Shown here: one piece after another, positions 9,241-19,639 of the stretch
Layout of the letters: every line of letters starts with the position of its first letter
Numbering within the stretch: the first letter of the stretch is position 1
Source of the DNA: Roseicella aerolata
GTDB taxonomy: Bacteria; Pseudomonadota; Alphaproteobacteria; Acetobacterales; Acetobacteraceae
Assembly (NCBI RefSeq): GCF_020523605.1
Contig: NZ_JAJAQI010000048.1
Coordinates: forward strand, 1-37,642
DNA length: 37,642 nt
Direction: 5' to 3'
Made by a program: the position numbers and the translations under genes
The notes under the pieces: model-generated
What the model saw: the letters and a program-made list of their open reading frames with translations, nothing else
What the model was told of the DNA's origin: nothing
Databases searched by the model: none

Positions 9241-10019
9241 TGGCCATGGCCGCGGCATCCTCCGGCCGGCAGCTCGCCCTGCCGCTGCCCATCGCCGCCT
9301 CCTTCGACCTCGCGGAGCTGCTGGAGGATGCCAGCAATGCCGCGGCGCTCGCCTGGCTGCGCCGGCCGGATTCCTGGCCGGGCGGGCGGCTCGCGCTCTT
9401 CGGCCAGGCGGCGACCGGCAAGACGCACATGCTGCGTGGCTTCGCCGCCGCGCGCGGCTGGCCGGTGCTGGACGGGCTCTCGGTGCGCGGCTGGCCGGCG
9501 GTGCCGCCGGGCGAGGGACTCGCGCTCGACGATGCCGATTGCGCGCCGGAGGAGGTGGCGCTGCTGCACCTGCTGAATCTCTGCGCCGAGCGCGGCCAGA
9601 AGCTGCTGCTCGCGGGGCGGGAGGCGCCGGCGCGCTGGGCGGTGACGCTGCCCGACCTGCGCAGCCGGCTGCGCGCCATGACGGCGGTGGCGGTGCTGCC
9701 GCCCGGCGATGCGCTGCTGGCCGCGCTGCTGCGCCGGCATTTCCTGCTCCGCCAGCTCCGGGTGGAGCGCGGCGTGCAGGACTGGCTGCTGGCGCGCCTG
9801 CCGCGGGAGGCGGCGGCGATCGCCGAGGCAGCCGCGCGGCTCGACCGTGCGGCGCTGGCCGCCGGCGGGCGGGTGACCCGGGCGCTGGCGCGGGAGGCGC
9901 TGGCGGAGCTGCCCGGCTTCGGCCCAGGGGGAGAGGATGGGGCGGAGGATGGCGCCGAGGATGACGATTCGATGGCGCTTCGAGAAGCCGACTGCCCGGA
10001 AGGCCCGACCCTGCTGTAG
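9240..10019 (+). CDS. hdaA: HdaA/DnaA-like regulatory ATPase
   Basis: A short DnaA-related AAA+ protein lacking the DNA-binding domain IV. In Caulobacter, HdaA works with the sliding clamp to inactivate DnaA after initiation. It begins MAMAAASSGRQLALPLPIAA; the QLALPL stretch matches the clamp-binding motif found at the start of Hda proteins. The P-loop GQAATGKT is at 55-62 and the Walker B-like LALDDAD at about 96. The acidic tail (about 235-252) is unusual and ends with a short basic-polar segment. Length is 259. It is coupled to the permease by TGATG and is followed after 9 bases by ppk. Confidence 0.85.
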   Translation: MAMAAASSGRQLALPLPIAASFDLAELLEDASNAAALAWLRRPDSWPGGRLALFGQAATGKTHMLRGFAAARGWPVLDGLSVRGWPAVPPGEGLALDDADCAPEEVALLHLLNLCAERGQKLLLAGREAPARWAVTLPDLRSRLRAMTAVAVLPPGDALLAALLRRHFLLRQLRVERGVQDWLLARLPREAAAIAEAAARLDRAALAAGGRVTRALAREALAELPGFGPGGEDGAEDGAEDDDSMALREADCPEGPTLL

Positions 10020-10028
10020 GCTCGGCGC

Positions 10029-12227
10029 ATGTCGCTCGCCCAGATCCTGCCGCCGGCCGAGCCCGCGGCCGTCCCCGCCATCGCGCTCGACGATCCGGCG
10101 CGCTTCATCAACCGCGAGCTTTCCTGGCTCGACTTCAACACGCGGGTGCTGGAGGAGGCGGCCAATCCCAAGCACCCGCTGCTGGAGCGGCTGCGCTTCG
10201 TCGCCATCTCGGCCTCCAACCTCGACGAATTCTATTCCGTCCGTGTCGCCGGCCTGATCGGGCAGGAACGCGCGGGCATCGCCACCCTGTCGCCCGATGG
10301 CCGCACGCCCTCCCAGCAGCTCGCCGCGATCCATGCCCGCGCCAAGGACCTGATCGAGGGCCAGCAGCGCGAATGGCGCGGGCTCTGCGCCCAGCTCGCG
10401 GAGGCGGGCCTGGCGCTGACCGGCGCGGAGGCGCTGAGCGGCGCCGATCGCGACTGGCTGGGGAACTGGTTCATGGACCGGGTCTTCCCGGTGCTCACGC
10501 CGCTCGCGGTCGATCCGGCGCATCCCTTCCCCTTCATCACCAACCTTTCGCTCTGCATGGTGCTGAAGCTGGTGCGGGAGGAGGATGGCGGCACCATGCG
10601 GGCGCTGCTGCCCCTGCCGCCGCAGATCGAGCGCTTCATCCGCCTGCCCGCCGCCGAGGGCAGCAGCGCGATCCGCTTCGTGCAGCTCGAGGATGTCATC
10701 ACCCTCTCGCTCGGGCGGCTCTTCCCCGGCTTCATCCCGGCCGAGCAGGGGCTGTTCCGGCTGATCCGCGACACCGACGTGGAGTTCGAGGAGGAGGCCG
10801 AGGACCTGGTGCGGTCCTACGAGACGGCGCTGAAGCGCCGCCGCCGCGGCCGGCCGATCCACCTGACGGTGACCGCCGCCACGCCCTCCGACATGGTGGA
10901 TTTCGTGGCGGAGGAGCTGGATGCGGACCGCAACGGCGTCGTCGTGGTGGACGGGCTGCTCGGCATCGCCGACCTCAAGCAGCTCATCATCGACGACCGG
11001 CCGGACCTGCTCTTCACCCCCTACACGCCGCGCTTCCCCGAGCGGATCCTGGATTTCGGCGGCGACTGCTTCGCCGCCATCCGCGCCAAGGACATCGTCG
11101 TCCACCACCCCTATGAGAGCTTCGACGTGGTGGTGCAGTTCCTGCGCCAGGCGGCGCGCGACCCGAATGTCGTCGCCATCAAGCAGACGCTCTATCGCAC
11201 CAGCCGCGAGAGCCCGATCGCCCGCGCCCTGATCGAGGCGGCCGAGGCGGGCAAGAGCGTGACCGGCGTGGTCGAGATCAAGGCGCGCTTCGACGAGGAA
11301 CGCAACATCGCCCTGGCGCGGGAGCTGGAGGCGGCCGGCGTGCAGGTGGTCTTCGGCTTCGTCGATCTGAAGACCCATGCCAAGGTCTCGCTGGTGGTGC
11401 GCAAGGAAGGCAGCGGGCTGCGTTCCTACGCGCATTTCGGCACGGGCAACTACCACCCCGTCACCGCGCGCATCTACACCGACCTGTCCTTCTTCACCGC
11501 CGACCCGGCGCTGACGCGCGATGCCAGCAAGCTGTTCAACTACATGACCGGCTATGCGAGGCCGGAGACGATGGACTCGCTAGCCTTCTCCCCGCTCACC
11601 ATCCGCCCGACGCTGCTCGGCCTGATCGAGCAGGAGATCCGCTTCGCGCAGGAAGGCAAGCCGGCCGGCATCTGGCTGAAGATGAACAGCCTGGTCGATG
11701 CCCAGCTGATCGACGCGCTCTACCGGGCCAGCCGGGCCGGGGTGAAGGTGGATTGCGTGGTGCGCGGCATCTGCTGCCTGCGGCCGGGCGTGCCCGGCCT
11801 CTCCGACCATATTCGCGTCAAGTCGATCGTCGGGCGGTTCCTGGAACACTCCAGGATCATCGCTTTCGGCAACGGCCACCGCCTCCCCTCCCGCCGCGCG
11901 CGGGTGTACATGTCCTCCGCCGACTGGATGGCGCGGAACATGGACTGGCGCGTGGAGACCCTGGTGCCGGTGGAGAATCCCACCGTGCATGCCCAGATCC
12001 TCGACCAGATCATGGTGGTGAACCTGAAGGACACCGCCCAGAGCTGGGAATTGCAGCCGGGCGGGGACTGGAAAAGGATCGCTCCCGGTGCGCAACCCGT
12101 GTCGGCCCATGAGTATTTCATGACGAACCCCTCCCTCTCAGGCCGGGGCAGCGCGTTGCGGCGGTCGGCCCAGGGGACGTCGCAGGCCGCGCGCCGCTCC
12201 AGGCCGGACCGGGTCGCACAGGACTGA
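10029..12227 (+). CDS. ppk1: Polyphosphate kinase 1
   Basis: Makes inorganic polyphosphate from ATP reversibly. It has the full four-domain layout of PPK1 at 732 residues: N-terminal domain from [20 protein letters not shown], the head domain, and two phospholipase D-like C-terminal domains. The autophosphorylated histidine is His469 in HFGTGNYH, and the second essential histidine is His607 in [10 protein letters not shown]. The last 40 residues are Arg/Ser-rich and probably disordered. The start ATG is the first codon able to give the conserved N-terminus. The gene sits five bases before ppx, so synthesis and breakdown enzymes are co-transcribed. Confidence 0.97.
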   Translation: MSLAQILPPAEPAAVPAIALDDPARFINRELSWLDFNTRVLEEAANPKHPLLERLRFVAISASNLDEFYSVRVAGLIGQERAGIATLSPDGRTPSQQLAAIHARAKDLIEGQQREWRGLCAQLAEAGLALTGAEALSGADRDWLGNWFMDRVFPVLTPLAVDPAHPFPFITNLSLCMVLKLVREEDGGTMRALLPLPPQIERFIRLPAAEGSSAIRFVQLEDVITLSLGRLFPGFIPAEQGLFRLIRDTDVEFEEEAEDLVRSYETALKRRRRGRPIHLTVTAATPSDMVDFVAEELDADRNGVVVVDGLLGIADLKQLIIDDRPDLLFTPYTPRFPERILDFGGDCFAAIRAKDIVVHHPYESFDVVVQFLRQAARDPNVVAIKQTLYRTSRESPIARALIEAAEAGKSVTGVVEIKARFDEERNIALARELEAAGVQVVFGFVDLKTHAKVSLVVRKEGSGLRSYAHFGTGNYHPVTARIYTDLSFFTADPALTRDASKLFNYMTGYARPETMDSLAFSPLTIRPTLLGLIEQEIRFAQEGKPAGIWLKMNSLVDAQLIDALYRASRAGVKVDCVVRGICCLRPGVPGLSDHIRVKSIVGRFLEHSRIIAFGNGHRLPSRRARVYMSSADWMARNMDWRVETLVPVENPTVHAQILDQIMVVNLKDTAQSWELQPGGDWKRIAPGAQPVSAHEYFMTNPSLSGRGSALRRSAQGTSQAARRSRPDRVAQD

Positions 12228-12232
12228 GGCGC

Positions 12233-13756
12233 TTGGACACACCCGTACGTCTTTGGCAGGGCGGCCCGGCCGCGGCCGCCAGCCCCGCCCGCAGCGGGAT
12301 CGTCGATCTCGGCTCCAACTCCGTGCGCCTGGTGGTGTTCGAGGGGCTGGGGCGGAACCCGCAGGCGATCTTCAACGAGAAGGCCGTGCTCGGCCTGGGG
12401 CGCGGGCTGCAGGCCAGCGGCCGGCTGAACGAGGAGGCGATCGGCGCGGCGCTGACCGTCCTCTCCCGCTACCATGCCGTGGCGCGCGCCATGCGGGCGG
12501 ACCCGCTGGAGGTGCTGGCGACCGCCGCGGTGCGGGATGCCAGCAACGGCCCGGCCTTCGTCGCGGCGCTGGAGGCGCGGATGCCGGACGTGCCGATCCG
12601 CATCCTGACCGGGGAGCGGGAGGCGGAGCTCTCCGCCGCCGGCGTGCTGCTCGGCTTCCCGCGGGCGGATGGCATCCTGGGCGATCTCGGCGGCGGCAGC
12701 CTGGAACTGGTGCGGCTGGAGCGCGGGCGGCCCAGCCGGGCCGTCTCCCTCCCGCTCGGCGTCATCCGGCTGGCGGAGCGGGCGGGCGGTGACGTGGTGC
12801 GGGCGCGGGCGACCTGCGAGCAGGAGCTGGGCCGGGTCCCCTGGCTCGCCGAGGGCAGCGGGCGCGACCTCTATCTGGTCGGCGGCGCCTGGCGGGCGCT
12901 GGCGCGGATGCACATCGCGCAGACCGGCTACCCGCTGGCGATCGTCCATCACTACGTGCTGCGGCGGGAGGAGGCGCGCGACCTCGCCGGCGTCGTCATG
13001 GCGGCCTCCCGCCGGGTGCTGGAGCGGATGCCGGGCGCGCCGCAGAAGCGGCTGGGCGACCTGCCCTTCGCCGCCGTCGCGCTGCGCCGGCTGCTGCGGG
13101 CGACCGGCGCCGGGCGGGTGGTCTTCTCCGCCAACGGGCTGCGGGAAGGCTGGTATGCCGGCCTGCTGCCGGAGGCGGTGCGGGAGAGCGACCCGCTGCT
13201 GGCCGCGGCGCATGAGCTGGCGCTGCGCTGGGGCCGCGACCCCGGCCTGCCGCCGGCGCTGCTGGCCTGGACGGACCCGGTCTTCGCCGAGCAGGACGGC
13301 CCCGCCCGGGCGCTGCGGGAAGCGGCCTGCTGGCTGTCGGATATCGGCAGCCACGACCACCCGGAATACCGCGCCGAGCAGGCCTTCCTGCGCATCCTGC
13401 GCCAGCATGGCGTCGGCCTCGACCACCATGCCCGCGCCTTCCTCGCCCTGGTGGCGGCGCTGCGCTACGAGGCCGAGCCGAACGCGCCCTATCTGGCGCC
13501 CACCAGGGCCCTGCTGGATGTGCCGACCATCCGCCGGGCGGAGGCGCTGGGGGCGGCGCTGCGGCTGGCCTACACCCTCTGCGGCGGCACCCCCGACCTG
13601 CTGGCCGGCACCTTCCTCGCCCGCCAGGGCGGCCGGTTGGTGCTGCGGCTCGCCAGCGGCACCGGCGTCTTCGCGGGGGAGAGCGTGCAGCGCCGGGTGG
13701 AGGCGCTGGGCGCGGCGCTCGGGCTGGAGGCGATGGTGGAGTGCGAGGGGGGGTGA
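12233..13756 (+). CDS. ppx: Exopolyphosphatase (Ppx/GppA family)
   Basis: Hydrolyses terminal phosphates from polyphosphate, and possibly pppGpp. It uses the actin-like ASKHA fold: phosphate-1 loop [14 protein letters not shown] (22-35) and phosphate-2 motif [11 protein letters not shown] (about 146). The C-terminal half is the helical HD-like domain of long Ppx proteins, giving 507 residues. The TTG start at 12233 is preceded by AGGACTGAGG and is the only reasonable start after the ppk stop. A GGCCGGC/GCCGGCC hairpin follows, shared with the convergent rnd gene. Confidence 0.95.
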   Translation: MDTPVRLWQGGPAAAASPARSGIVDLGSNSVRLVVFEGLGRNPQAIFNEKAVLGLGRGLQASGRLNEEAIGAALTVLSRYHAVARAMRADPLEVLATAAVRDASNGPAFVAALEARMPDVPIRILTGEREAELSAAGVLLGFPRADGILGDLGGGSLELVRLERGRPSRAVSLPLGVIRLAERAGGDVVRARATCEQELGRVPWLAEGSGRDLYLVGGAWRALARMHIAQTGYPLAIVHHYVLRREEARDLAGVVMAASRRVLERMPGAPQKRLGDLPFAAVALRRLLRATGAGRVVFSANGLREGWYAGLLPEAVRESDPLLAAAHELALRWGRDPGLPPALLAWTDPVFAEQDGPARALREAACWLSDIGSHDHPEYRAEQAFLRILRQHGVGLDHHARAFLALVAALRYEAEPNAPYLAPTRALLDVPTIRRAEALGAALRLAYTLCGGTPDLLAGTFLARQGGRLVLRLASGTGVFAGESVQRRVEALGAALGLEAMVECEGG

Positions 13757-13762
13757 GCGGGA

Positions 13763-13780
13763 GGCCGGCCCCTGCCGGCC
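13763..13780. terminator. Hairpin between convergent ppx and rnd
   Basis: A perfect 7-base stem, GGCCGGC and GCCGGCC, around a CCCT loop lies in the 31-base gap between the two stop codons. It could serve both strands. Confidence 0.5.
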
Positions 13781-13787
13781 CGCCGCC

Positions 13788-14966
13788 TCAGCCCGCCTTG
13801 ATCAGCTTCACCCGCCGGCCATCGACGCCGAGCGCCAGCCGCCCGGATTTCAGCGCCAGCGCCGCCTCCCCGAAGACCTCCCGCCGCCAGCCATGCAGGG
13901 CGGGGAGGTCCGGGCTGGACTCGGTCGCCAGCCGGTCGAGGTCGTCGCTGCTGGCGAGCAGCTTGGGCGCGACATGGTGCTCCTCGCTCTTGGCGGCCAG
14001 CAGCACCTTCAGCAGCGCGACCAGCGCGGGGGAGGGGGAGGCGCCGCCGCGCTCCTTCGGCGGCTCCGGCAGGGCGCTGTCGGGCTGCGTCCTGGCCTCC
14101 TTGATCGCGGCCAGCAGCCCGGCGCCGCTGCGGCCCTTGGCGAAGCCTTCCGAGATGCCGCGCGCCCGCGCCAGGTCGGCCGGGGTCTCCGGCATGGTGG
14201 CGGCCAGCTCCAGCAGGGTCTCGTCCTTCACCAGGCGCTGGCGGGGGATGTTGATGCGCTGCGCCTCCCGCTCCCGCCAGGCCGCCAGCGCCTTCAGCAT
14301 GCCGAGGAAGCGGCGGTTGCTGGTGCGGGGCTTCAGGCGCTCCCAGGCATTCTCCGGCTCGGTCCGGTAGGTGGAGGGCTCCTGCAGCGCGGCCATCTCC
14401 TCGGCCACCCATTCGAGCCGCCCTTCCCGCTCCAGCCGGTTGCGCAGGCCGGTATAGATCCGGCGGAGATGGGTCACATCCGCCGCGGCATAGGCGATCT
14501 GGGAGGCGGAGAGGGGCCGCGCCGACCAGTCGCTGAACCGGTGGGCCTTGTCGATCTGCGCCCCGGCCAGCGACCGGGCGAGGCCGTCATAGCTCACTTG
14601 GTCGCCGAAGCCGGCCACCATGGCGGCGACCTGGGTGTCGAAGAGCGGGGTCGGGACGGCATCGAATTTGAGCAGGAAGATCTCGATATCCTGCCTGGCG
14701 GCATGGAAGACCTTGGTGACCTTCGGGTCGGCCAGCAGGGCGCCGAGCGGGGCGAGGTCCATCCCCTCGGCCAGGGCGTCCACCACCGCCACCTCATGGT
14801 CGCCGGCCAGCTGGACCACGCAGAGCTCGGGCCAATAGGTCCGCTCCCGCATGAATTCGGTATCGACGGTGACGAATTCCTCGCCCCGCAGGCGCTCGCA
14901 GAGGGCGGCCAGGTCTTCGGCGGTGGTGACGAGGGCAGGGGTTTCGGCGGGCGGGCGACGGCTCAT
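13788..14966 (-). CDS. rnd: Ribonuclease D
   Basis: A 3'-5' exoribonuclease that trims tRNA and other stable RNA precursors. The DEDD exonuclease residues are in [14 protein letters not shown] (Asp35 and Glu37), [12 protein letters not shown] (Asp) and [13 protein letters not shown] (Tyr and Asp). An HRDC domain follows at about 205-285 ([20 protein letters not shown]), then a second helical region to residue 392. Length and domain order match alphaproteobacterial RNase D. It is divergent from aspS with 120 bases between starts and convergent with ppx. Confidence 0.95.
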   Translation of the reverse strand: MSRRPPAETPALVTTAEDLAALCERLRGEEFVTVDTEFMRERTYWPELCVVQLAGDHEVAVVDALAEGMDLAPLGALLADPKVTKVFHAARQDIEIFLLKFDAVPTPLFDTQVAAMVAGFGDQVSYDGLARSLAGAQIDKAHRFSDWSARPLSASQIAYAAADVTHLRRIYTGLRNRLEREGRLEWVAEEMAALQEPSTYRTEPENAWERLKPRTSNRRFLGMLKALAAWREREAQRINIPRQRLVKDETLLELAATMPETPADLARARGISEGFAKGRSGAGLLAAIKEARTQPDSALPEPPKERGGASPSPALVALLKVLLAAKSEEHHVAPKLLASSDDLDRLATESSPDLPALHGWRREVFGEAALALKSGRLALGVDGRRVKLIKAG

Positions 14967-15023
14967 CCCCCGCTTCTACTGCCGGGGGAGCCGCCGGGAA
15001 AGCCGTGCAGGATGCTCCGCGGC

Positions 15024-15053
15024 TTGACAGGAGGGGGCCCGGGCGCCTCTTAC
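15024..15053 (+). promoter_or_regulatory. Possible sigma-70 promoter for aspS
   Basis: TTGACA at 15024-15029 matches the consensus -35 box exactly. A weak TCTTAC sits 18 bases downstream (15048-15053) as a -10 candidate. The pair lies 34 bases before the aspS start, in the divergent gap with rnd. Confidence 0.35.
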
Positions 15054-15086
15054 CCGCCACTTCCAGCAAGGCCAGGTCATCGCCCC

Positions 15087-16880
15087 ATGCACGCCTACCG
15101 CACCCATACCTGTGGCGCCCTTCGCGCCTCCGACGCCGGCAGCACCGTGCGGCTCTCCGGCTGGGTGCACCGGAAGCGGGACCATGGCGGGCTGCTCTTC
15201 CTCGACCTGCGGGACCATCACGGCCTGACCCAGTGCGTGATCGCCCAGGGGGCGGCGGTCTTCGAGGCGGCGGACCGGCTGCGGCCCGAGAGCGTCATCA
15301 CCGTGACCGGCGAGGTGGTGCCCCGGGAGCCCGGCACCATCAACCCGAAGCTGCCGACCGGCGAGGTCGAGCTGCGGGTGCGCGAGCTGGTCCTGCAATC
15401 GGCGGCCGAGGTCCTGCCCTTCCAGGTCGCGGGTGAGCAGGAGGCGCCCGAGGAGATGCGGCTGCGCTACCGCTTCCTCGACCTGCGGCGGGAGCGGCTG
15501 CAGCGCAACATGATCCTGCGCGCGCAGATCATCCAGGACATCCGGGAGCGGATGATCGGGGCTGGCTTCAACGAGTTCCAGACGCCGATCCTGACCGTGA
15601 GCAGCCCGGAGGGCGCGCGGGACTTCCTGGTGCCGGCCCGCCTGCATCCCGGCAAGTTCTACGCCCTGCCGCAGGCGCCGCAGCAATACAAGCAGCTGAC
15701 CATGGTGGCGGGCTTCGACCGCTACTTCCAGATCGCCCCCTGCTTCCGCGACGAGGCCGGCCGCGCCGACCGGACGCTGATGTTCTACCAGCTCGATGTC
15801 GAGATGAGCTTCGTCACGCAGGAGGACGTCTTCACCACGATGGAGCCGGTGCTCCGCGGCACCTTCGAGCGCTTCGCCGAGGGCCGCCACGTGGATGCCG
15901 GCCCCTGGATCCGCATCCCCTATGCCCAGGCGATGCTGGACTACGGGACGGACAAGCCGGACCTGCGCAACCCCCTCGTCATCCGCGACGTCACCGAGCA
16001 GTTCGCCGGCTCGGGCTTCGGCCTCTTCGCCAGGATCGCCGCCTCGGGCGGCGTGGTGCGCGCCATCCCGGCCCCGGGCGCCGCGGCCAACCCGCGCTCC
16101 TTTTTCGACAAGATGAACGAATGGGCGCGCGAGCAGGGCGCCGGCGGGCTCGGCTACATCACCTTCGACGCGGACGGCGCCAAGGGGCCGATCGCCCGCA
16201 ATCTGGAGGCCGACCGGGCCGAGGCGATCCGCGCGGCCTGCGGCCTGAAGGCGGGCGATGCGGTCTTCTTCGCCGCGGGCAAGGAGGCCGAGGCGGCGAA
16301 GCTCGCCGGCCAGGCGCGACTCAAGCTCGGCCACGATCTCGGCCTCGCCTCCAGGGAAGGCTTCCGCTTCTGCTGGATCACCGACTTCCCGTTCTACGAG
16401 TTGAACGAGGAGACGGGCCAGGTGGACTTCAGCCACAACCCCTTCTCCATGCCGCAGGGGGAGATGGAGGCGCTGGAGACCAAGGACCCGCTGACCATCC
16501 CGGCCTTCCAGTACGACGTGGTCTGCAATGGCTACGAGATGGCCTCGGGCGCCATCCGCAACCACAAGGCGGAGATCATGGTGAAGGCCTTCGGCATCGC
16601 CGGCTACCCGCCCGAGGCGGTGGAGGAGCGCTTCGGCGGCATGCTGAACGCCTTCCGCTACGGCGCCCCGCCCCACGGCGGCATGGCCGCCGGCATCGAC
16701 CGCATCGTCATGCTGCTGGCGGAGGAGCCGAACCTGCGCGAGGTGAACCTCTTTCCCATGAACCAGCAGGGCGAGGAGCTGATGATGGGATCGCCCTCCG
16801 TGGTGGAGGAGGCACGGCTGAAGGAACTGCACATCCGGACCGTGCTGCCGCCAGCCAAGGGCGCCGCCAAGGCCTCCTGA
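15087..16880 (+). CDS. aspS: Aspartyl-tRNA synthetase
   Basis: Class II synthetase that charges tRNA-Asp, and perhaps tRNA-Asn in organisms lacking AsnRS. It has an N-terminal OB-fold anticodon domain ([20 protein letters not shown]), motif 1 near [18 protein letters not shown], motif 2 around [10 protein letters not shown] and LDVEMSF, the bacterial GAD insertion (about 290-420), and motif 3 [17 protein letters not shown]. Length of 597 residues is standard. The ATG at 15087 is the only start that gives the usual N-terminus [13 protein letters not shown]. Whether it is discriminating cannot be settled here. Confidence 0.98.
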   Translation: MHAYRTHTCGALRASDAGSTVRLSGWVHRKRDHGGLLFLDLRDHHGLTQCVIAQGAAVFEAADRLRPESVITVTGEVVPREPGTINPKLPTGEVELRVRELVLQSAAEVLPFQVAGEQEAPEEMRLRYRFLDLRRERLQRNMILRAQIIQDIRERMIGAGFNEFQTPILTVSSPEGARDFLVPARLHPGKFYALPQAPQQYKQLTMVAGFDRYFQIAPCFRDEAGRADRTLMFYQLDVEMSFVTQEDVFTTMEPVLRGTFERFAEGRHVDAGPWIRIPYAQAMLDYGTDKPDLRNPLVIRDVTEQFAGSGFGLFARIAASGGVVRAIPAPGAAANPRSFFDKMNEWAREQGAGGLGYITFDADGAKGPIARNLEADRAEAIRAACGLKAGDAVFFAAGKEAEAAKLAGQARLKLGHDLGLASREGFRFCWITDFPFYELNEETGQVDFSHNPFSMPQGEMEALETKDPLTIPAFQYDVVCNGYEMASGAIRNHKAEIMVKAFGIAGYPPEAVEERFGGMLNAFRYGAPPHGGMAAGIDRIVMLLAEEPNLREVNLFPMNQQGEELMMGSPSVVEEARLKELHIRTVLPPAKGAAKAS

Positions 16881-17069
16881 GCCGCAGCGCGGATCGCCGT
16901 TCCCGCCCAGAGGCCGATCCGTGGCGGGTCATGGAATGCAGGGCCGCTTCGCGCCTCCGGGCGGGCGGCGGACCGGCCGCGGAACTTTGCTGGACGGAAT
17001 TCCGCCCCGGGCGTTTGCGCGGGCAGGCGCCTGCCCTAGATGCAGCCGATGGATCGAAAGGCCCCCACC

Positions 17070-17897
17070 ATGCCGCTGCGCCGCCATCTCCTCGCCGTCC
17101 TGGCCGCCGCCGGCCTTGCCGGCGCGCTGCCGGTCCCCGCGCGGGCCGCCGAGCCAGGGGCGGAAGCAATGGTCGGCCACCGCGCCGCCTATCGCCTCGC
17201 CCTCGACCGGGTGCGGGACAATTCCGATATCGCCCGGGCCGAGGGCGTGATGCTGTACGAGGTGGTGGATGCCTGCGATGGCTGGGCCACCCGCCAGCGC
17301 TTCCAGCTCCGCCTGACCGACCGCGATGGCCAGGAGGTGGAGACCACATCGGACTACTCGACCTTCGAGACCAAGGACGGCAAGCGGCTCCGCTTCACCC
17401 TGACCCAGACCAGCCAGGGCGCCGTCTCCCAGCGCGTGGGCGGCGAGGCGGAGGTCACGCCCGAGGGCGGCAGGGTGACCTATACCGAGCCGGAGGCGAA
17501 GGAAGAGGCGCTGCCCAAGGGCACGCTCCTGCCCATGCTGCACACCATCCGCAGCCTGGCGGCCGCCCGGGGCGGGACGCGCATGCTGCTGGTGCCGCTC
17601 TTCGACGGCACCAGCCCGGACGGGGCGCAGGACACCACCACCGTGATCTCCGCCTGGTCGCCGCCGCAGCCGAACAGCCGCTTCTCGGCATTGGCCAGCC
17701 TGGGCAGCGCCCGCATGCGCGTGGCGTTCTTCGACCGCGATCCCGGCGGCAGCGGCGGCGGGGCCAGCGCCCCGGATTACGAGGTGGGGCTGCGCTATTT
17801 CGAGAATGGCGTCGCCGACGAGCTGAAGATGGATTTCGGCGAGTTCAGCGTGGACGGGACGCTGCAGGAACTGGTGGTCCTGCCGAACCCGTGCTGA
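17070..17897 (+). CDS. EipB-type cell envelope integrity protein (DUF1849)
   Basis: A periplasmic beta-spiral protein. In Brucella, EipB is needed for envelope integrity and carries one disulfide linking its ends. The frame starts MPLRRHLLAVLAAAGLAGAL, a signal peptide cleaved near ARA-AEP. The mature part has the family landmarks HRAAYRLALDR, the CDGW motif (Cys69) and a lone C-terminal cysteine (residue 275, NPC at the end). These match the reported disulfide pair of EipB, here 69 and 275. I chose the ATG at 17070 because GAAAGG precedes it and the signal peptide follows directly; an ATG at 17040 is also in frame. It is monocistronic, and a strong hairpin follows. Confidence 0.85.
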   Translation: MPLRRHLLAVLAAAGLAGALPVPARAAEPGAEAMVGHRAAYRLALDRVRDNSDIARAEGVMLYEVVDACDGWATRQRFQLRLTDRDGQEVETTSDYSTFETKDGKRLRFTLTQTSQGAVSQRVGGEAEVTPEGGRVTYTEPEAKEEALPKGTLLPMLHTIRSLAAARGGTRMLLVPLFDGTSPDGAQDTTTVISAWSPPQPNSRFSALASLGSARMRVAFFDRDPGGSGGGASAPDYEVGLRYFENGVADELKMDFGEFSVDGTLQELVVLPNPC

Positions 17898-17926
17898 CCG
17901 GGCCCGGGCGCCGGCCCTGATGCAGC

Positions 17927-17948
17927 GGCCCCGGCTGCGACCGGGGCC
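17927..17948. terminator. Hairpin between the EipB-like gene and the SBP gene
   Basis: GGCCCCGG and CCGGGGCC form a perfect 8-base stem around CTGCGA in the 60-base gap between these convergent genes. CTTCGCGTTT follows on the plus strand. It probably terminates both transcripts. Confidence 0.6.
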
Positions 17949-17957
17949 CTTCGCGTT

Positions 17958-19550
17958 TCAGGCGCGCCTGAGGTTCCACAGGAAGGGGTTCGGCCCCTGC
18001 AGCACGCCCGAGAGATCCCCACGGAAGGCCGTGCGCAGGCGGAACAGGCCGGTCGGGGCGAAGGGCACGCTCTCCCAGGCCGCTTCCTGCAGCGCCGCCA
18101 TGGCCGTGGCTTGCGCCGACTCGTCCCCCGCATTGATCCAGGCCTCGACCTGCGCCTCGCTTGCCGCATCGGTCGGCCAGCCGAACCAGGCGCGCTCGCC
18201 ATGGCCGCGGATGATCGGGCTGACGGCGGGGTTGGCGATGGCGGCGGCAGGGAAATTGGTGTTGTGCAGGCTCCAGCCGCCCTGCGCCGGCGGGGCCTTG
18301 TTGGCGCGGCGGGCGATGGTCGTCGCCCAGTCGCTCTCGATGAGGTCGATATTGACCCCGAGGCGGCGCATCAGGTCGGCCGAGACGCGGCCCTGCTGGG
18401 TGACGGCCGGGAAGTCGCTGGGATTCACCAGCACGACCGGCTCGCCACGGTAGCCGGCCTCCTGCAGCGCGGCGCGGGCCCGGGCCATCGCCGCCTCGCC
18501 CCGCGGGGCCGGCGGGAATTCCTTCACCCCCGGCAGGCCGCAGGGGAAGACCGCATGGCATTCCTGCCAGTCGCCCGGCAGGGCGACGGCCGCCATGTAA
18601 TCGGACTGCACCAGCACGTCGCGGATCGCCCGCCGCACCCGGACATCGTTGAAGGGGGCGTGCAGGTGGTTGAAGCGCAGGAAGCCGAGGAAGCCGTTCG
18701 GGTCATAGACCTGGGTGCGGATGGCCCGGTCGCGGGCCAGTACCGGCACCAGGTCGGGCAGCGGGTATTCGATCCAATCGATCTCGCCGGTCTGCAGCGC
18801 CGCCGCCGCCGTGCCGCCATCCGGGATCCAGACCAGTTCCAGCCTCTCGAAATGCACCCGCTTGCCGCCCGAGGCCGCCTCGGCCGGCTCCTCGCGCGGC
18901 AGATAGGCCTCGTTCCGGGCATAGGCGGCGCGGCTGCCCTGCACGAACTCCCCGGGCAGGAAGCGCCAGGGGCCGCTGCCGATCATCCCCTCCAGGCCGA
19001 TCGGGCGGTCGGCGGGCGTCTGCGCGATGCGGGCCGGCATGATGAAGGCGGGGCTGGAGGCGGGCTTGGCCAGCGCGTCCAGCAGCGCCGGGAAGGGACG
19101 GTGCAGCCGGATGACCAGCACCCGGTCCTCCGGCGCGCCCCATTCCGCCACGCTGCGCGCCAGCACCTGGCCGAAGCTGTCCCGGACGGCCCAGCGCTGG
19201 AGGGAGGCGATGCAGTCCGTGGCGCGAACCGGCTCGCCGTCATGGAAGCGGAGCCCCTCCCGCAGCCGGATGGTCCAGGTCAGCCCATCGGGGGAGACGC
19301 TGTGCCCCTCCGCCATCTGCGGCCGGGGCCGGAGCTTCGAGTCGCAGCCATAGAGCGTGTCGAAGACGCAGTAGCCATGCGTCGTCACGATGGTGGTGGG
19401 GTTGACGATCGGGTCCAGCACCGCGAGCGCCGCCTGCGGCATGAAGCGCAGGGTGCGGGCCCGGGCCCCATCCCGTCCCCCCTGGGCCAAGGCGGGCCCG
19501 GCGAGCGCGGGTGCCAGCGCGGCGGCGGCCAGCAGCGAGCGGCGGTGCAT
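17958..19550 (-). CDS. Family 5 ABC solute-binding protein under a TPP riboswitch
   Basis: A 530-residue periplasmic binding protein of the peptide/nickel/opine class (SBP_bac_5). It starts with a Tat-like signal (MHRRSLLAAAALAPALAGPA). The mature part has family hallmarks: ALAVLDPIVNPTTIV, the WTIRLREGLRFHDGEPV block at about 95-110, and FNHLHAPFNDVRVRRAI. ABC permease and ATPase genes are absent nearby. The start is supported by the ribosome site GGAGGAAGG. Upstream on the same strand lies a well-formed TPP riboswitch (19640-19740), and a C-rich stretch in between can hide that ribosome site. This suggests the protein takes up thiamine, a thiamine precursor or a thiamine-sparing compound, which its family alone would not predict. 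It is transcribed alone. Confidence 0.9.
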   Translation of the reverse strand: MHRRSLLAAAALAPALAGPALAQGGRDGARARTLRFMPQAALAVLDPIVNPTTIVTTHGYCVFDTLYGCDSKLRPRPQMAEGHSVSPDGLTWTIRLREGLRFHDGEPVRATDCIASLQRWAVRDSFGQVLARSVAEWGAPEDRVLVIRLHRPFPALLDALAKPASSPAFIMPARIAQTPADRPIGLEGMIGSGPWRFLPGEFVQGSRAAYARNEAYLPREEPAEAASGGKRVHFERLELVWIPDGGTAAAALQTGEIDWIEYPLPDLVPVLARDRAIRTQVYDPNGFLGFLRFNHLHAPFNDVRVRRAIRDVLVQSDYMAAVALPGDWQECHAVFPCGLPGVKEFPPAPRGEAAMARARAALQEAGYRGEPVVLVNPSDFPAVTQQGRVSADLMRRLGVNIDLIESDWATTIARRANKAPPAQGGWSLHNTNFPAAAIANPAVSPIIRGHGERAWFGWPTDAASEAQVEAWINAGDESAQATAMAALQEAAWESVPFAPTGLFRLRTAFRGDLSGVLQGPNPFLWNLRRA

Positions 19551-19554
19551 TCTT

Positions 19555-19600
19555 CCTTCCTCCCCCGTTCATCCTCCGGCTTCGGCGAGGGGGAGGGAGG
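19555..19600 (-). promoter_or_regulatory. Anti-ribosome-site hairpin (riboswitch expression platform)
   Basis: Read on the minus strand, CCTCCCTCCCCC (19600-19589) can pair with GGGGGAGGAAGG (19566-19555), the ribosome binding site of the SBP gene. Eleven of twelve positions match, and the loop is 22 bases. It lies between the TPP aptamer and the start codon, as in translational riboswitches of Gram-negative bacteria. The pairing was worked out by eye; no energy was calculated. Confidence 0.6.
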
Positions 19601-19639
19601 GCGAGCAAGGACCGCGCCTCGGCAGGGCCGCGATCCGCG

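Noticed and set aside
14976-16832. 618-codon frame opposite aspS
   Set aside because: It mirrors a conserved synthetase gene; the His/Ala/Gly/Val-rich sequence has no domain.
12669-16880. 1403-codon frame covering ppx, rnd and aspS
   Set aside because: Only its last 597 codons (aspS) are real; the earlier part is a shadow of ppx and of the antisense of rnd, with no motif.
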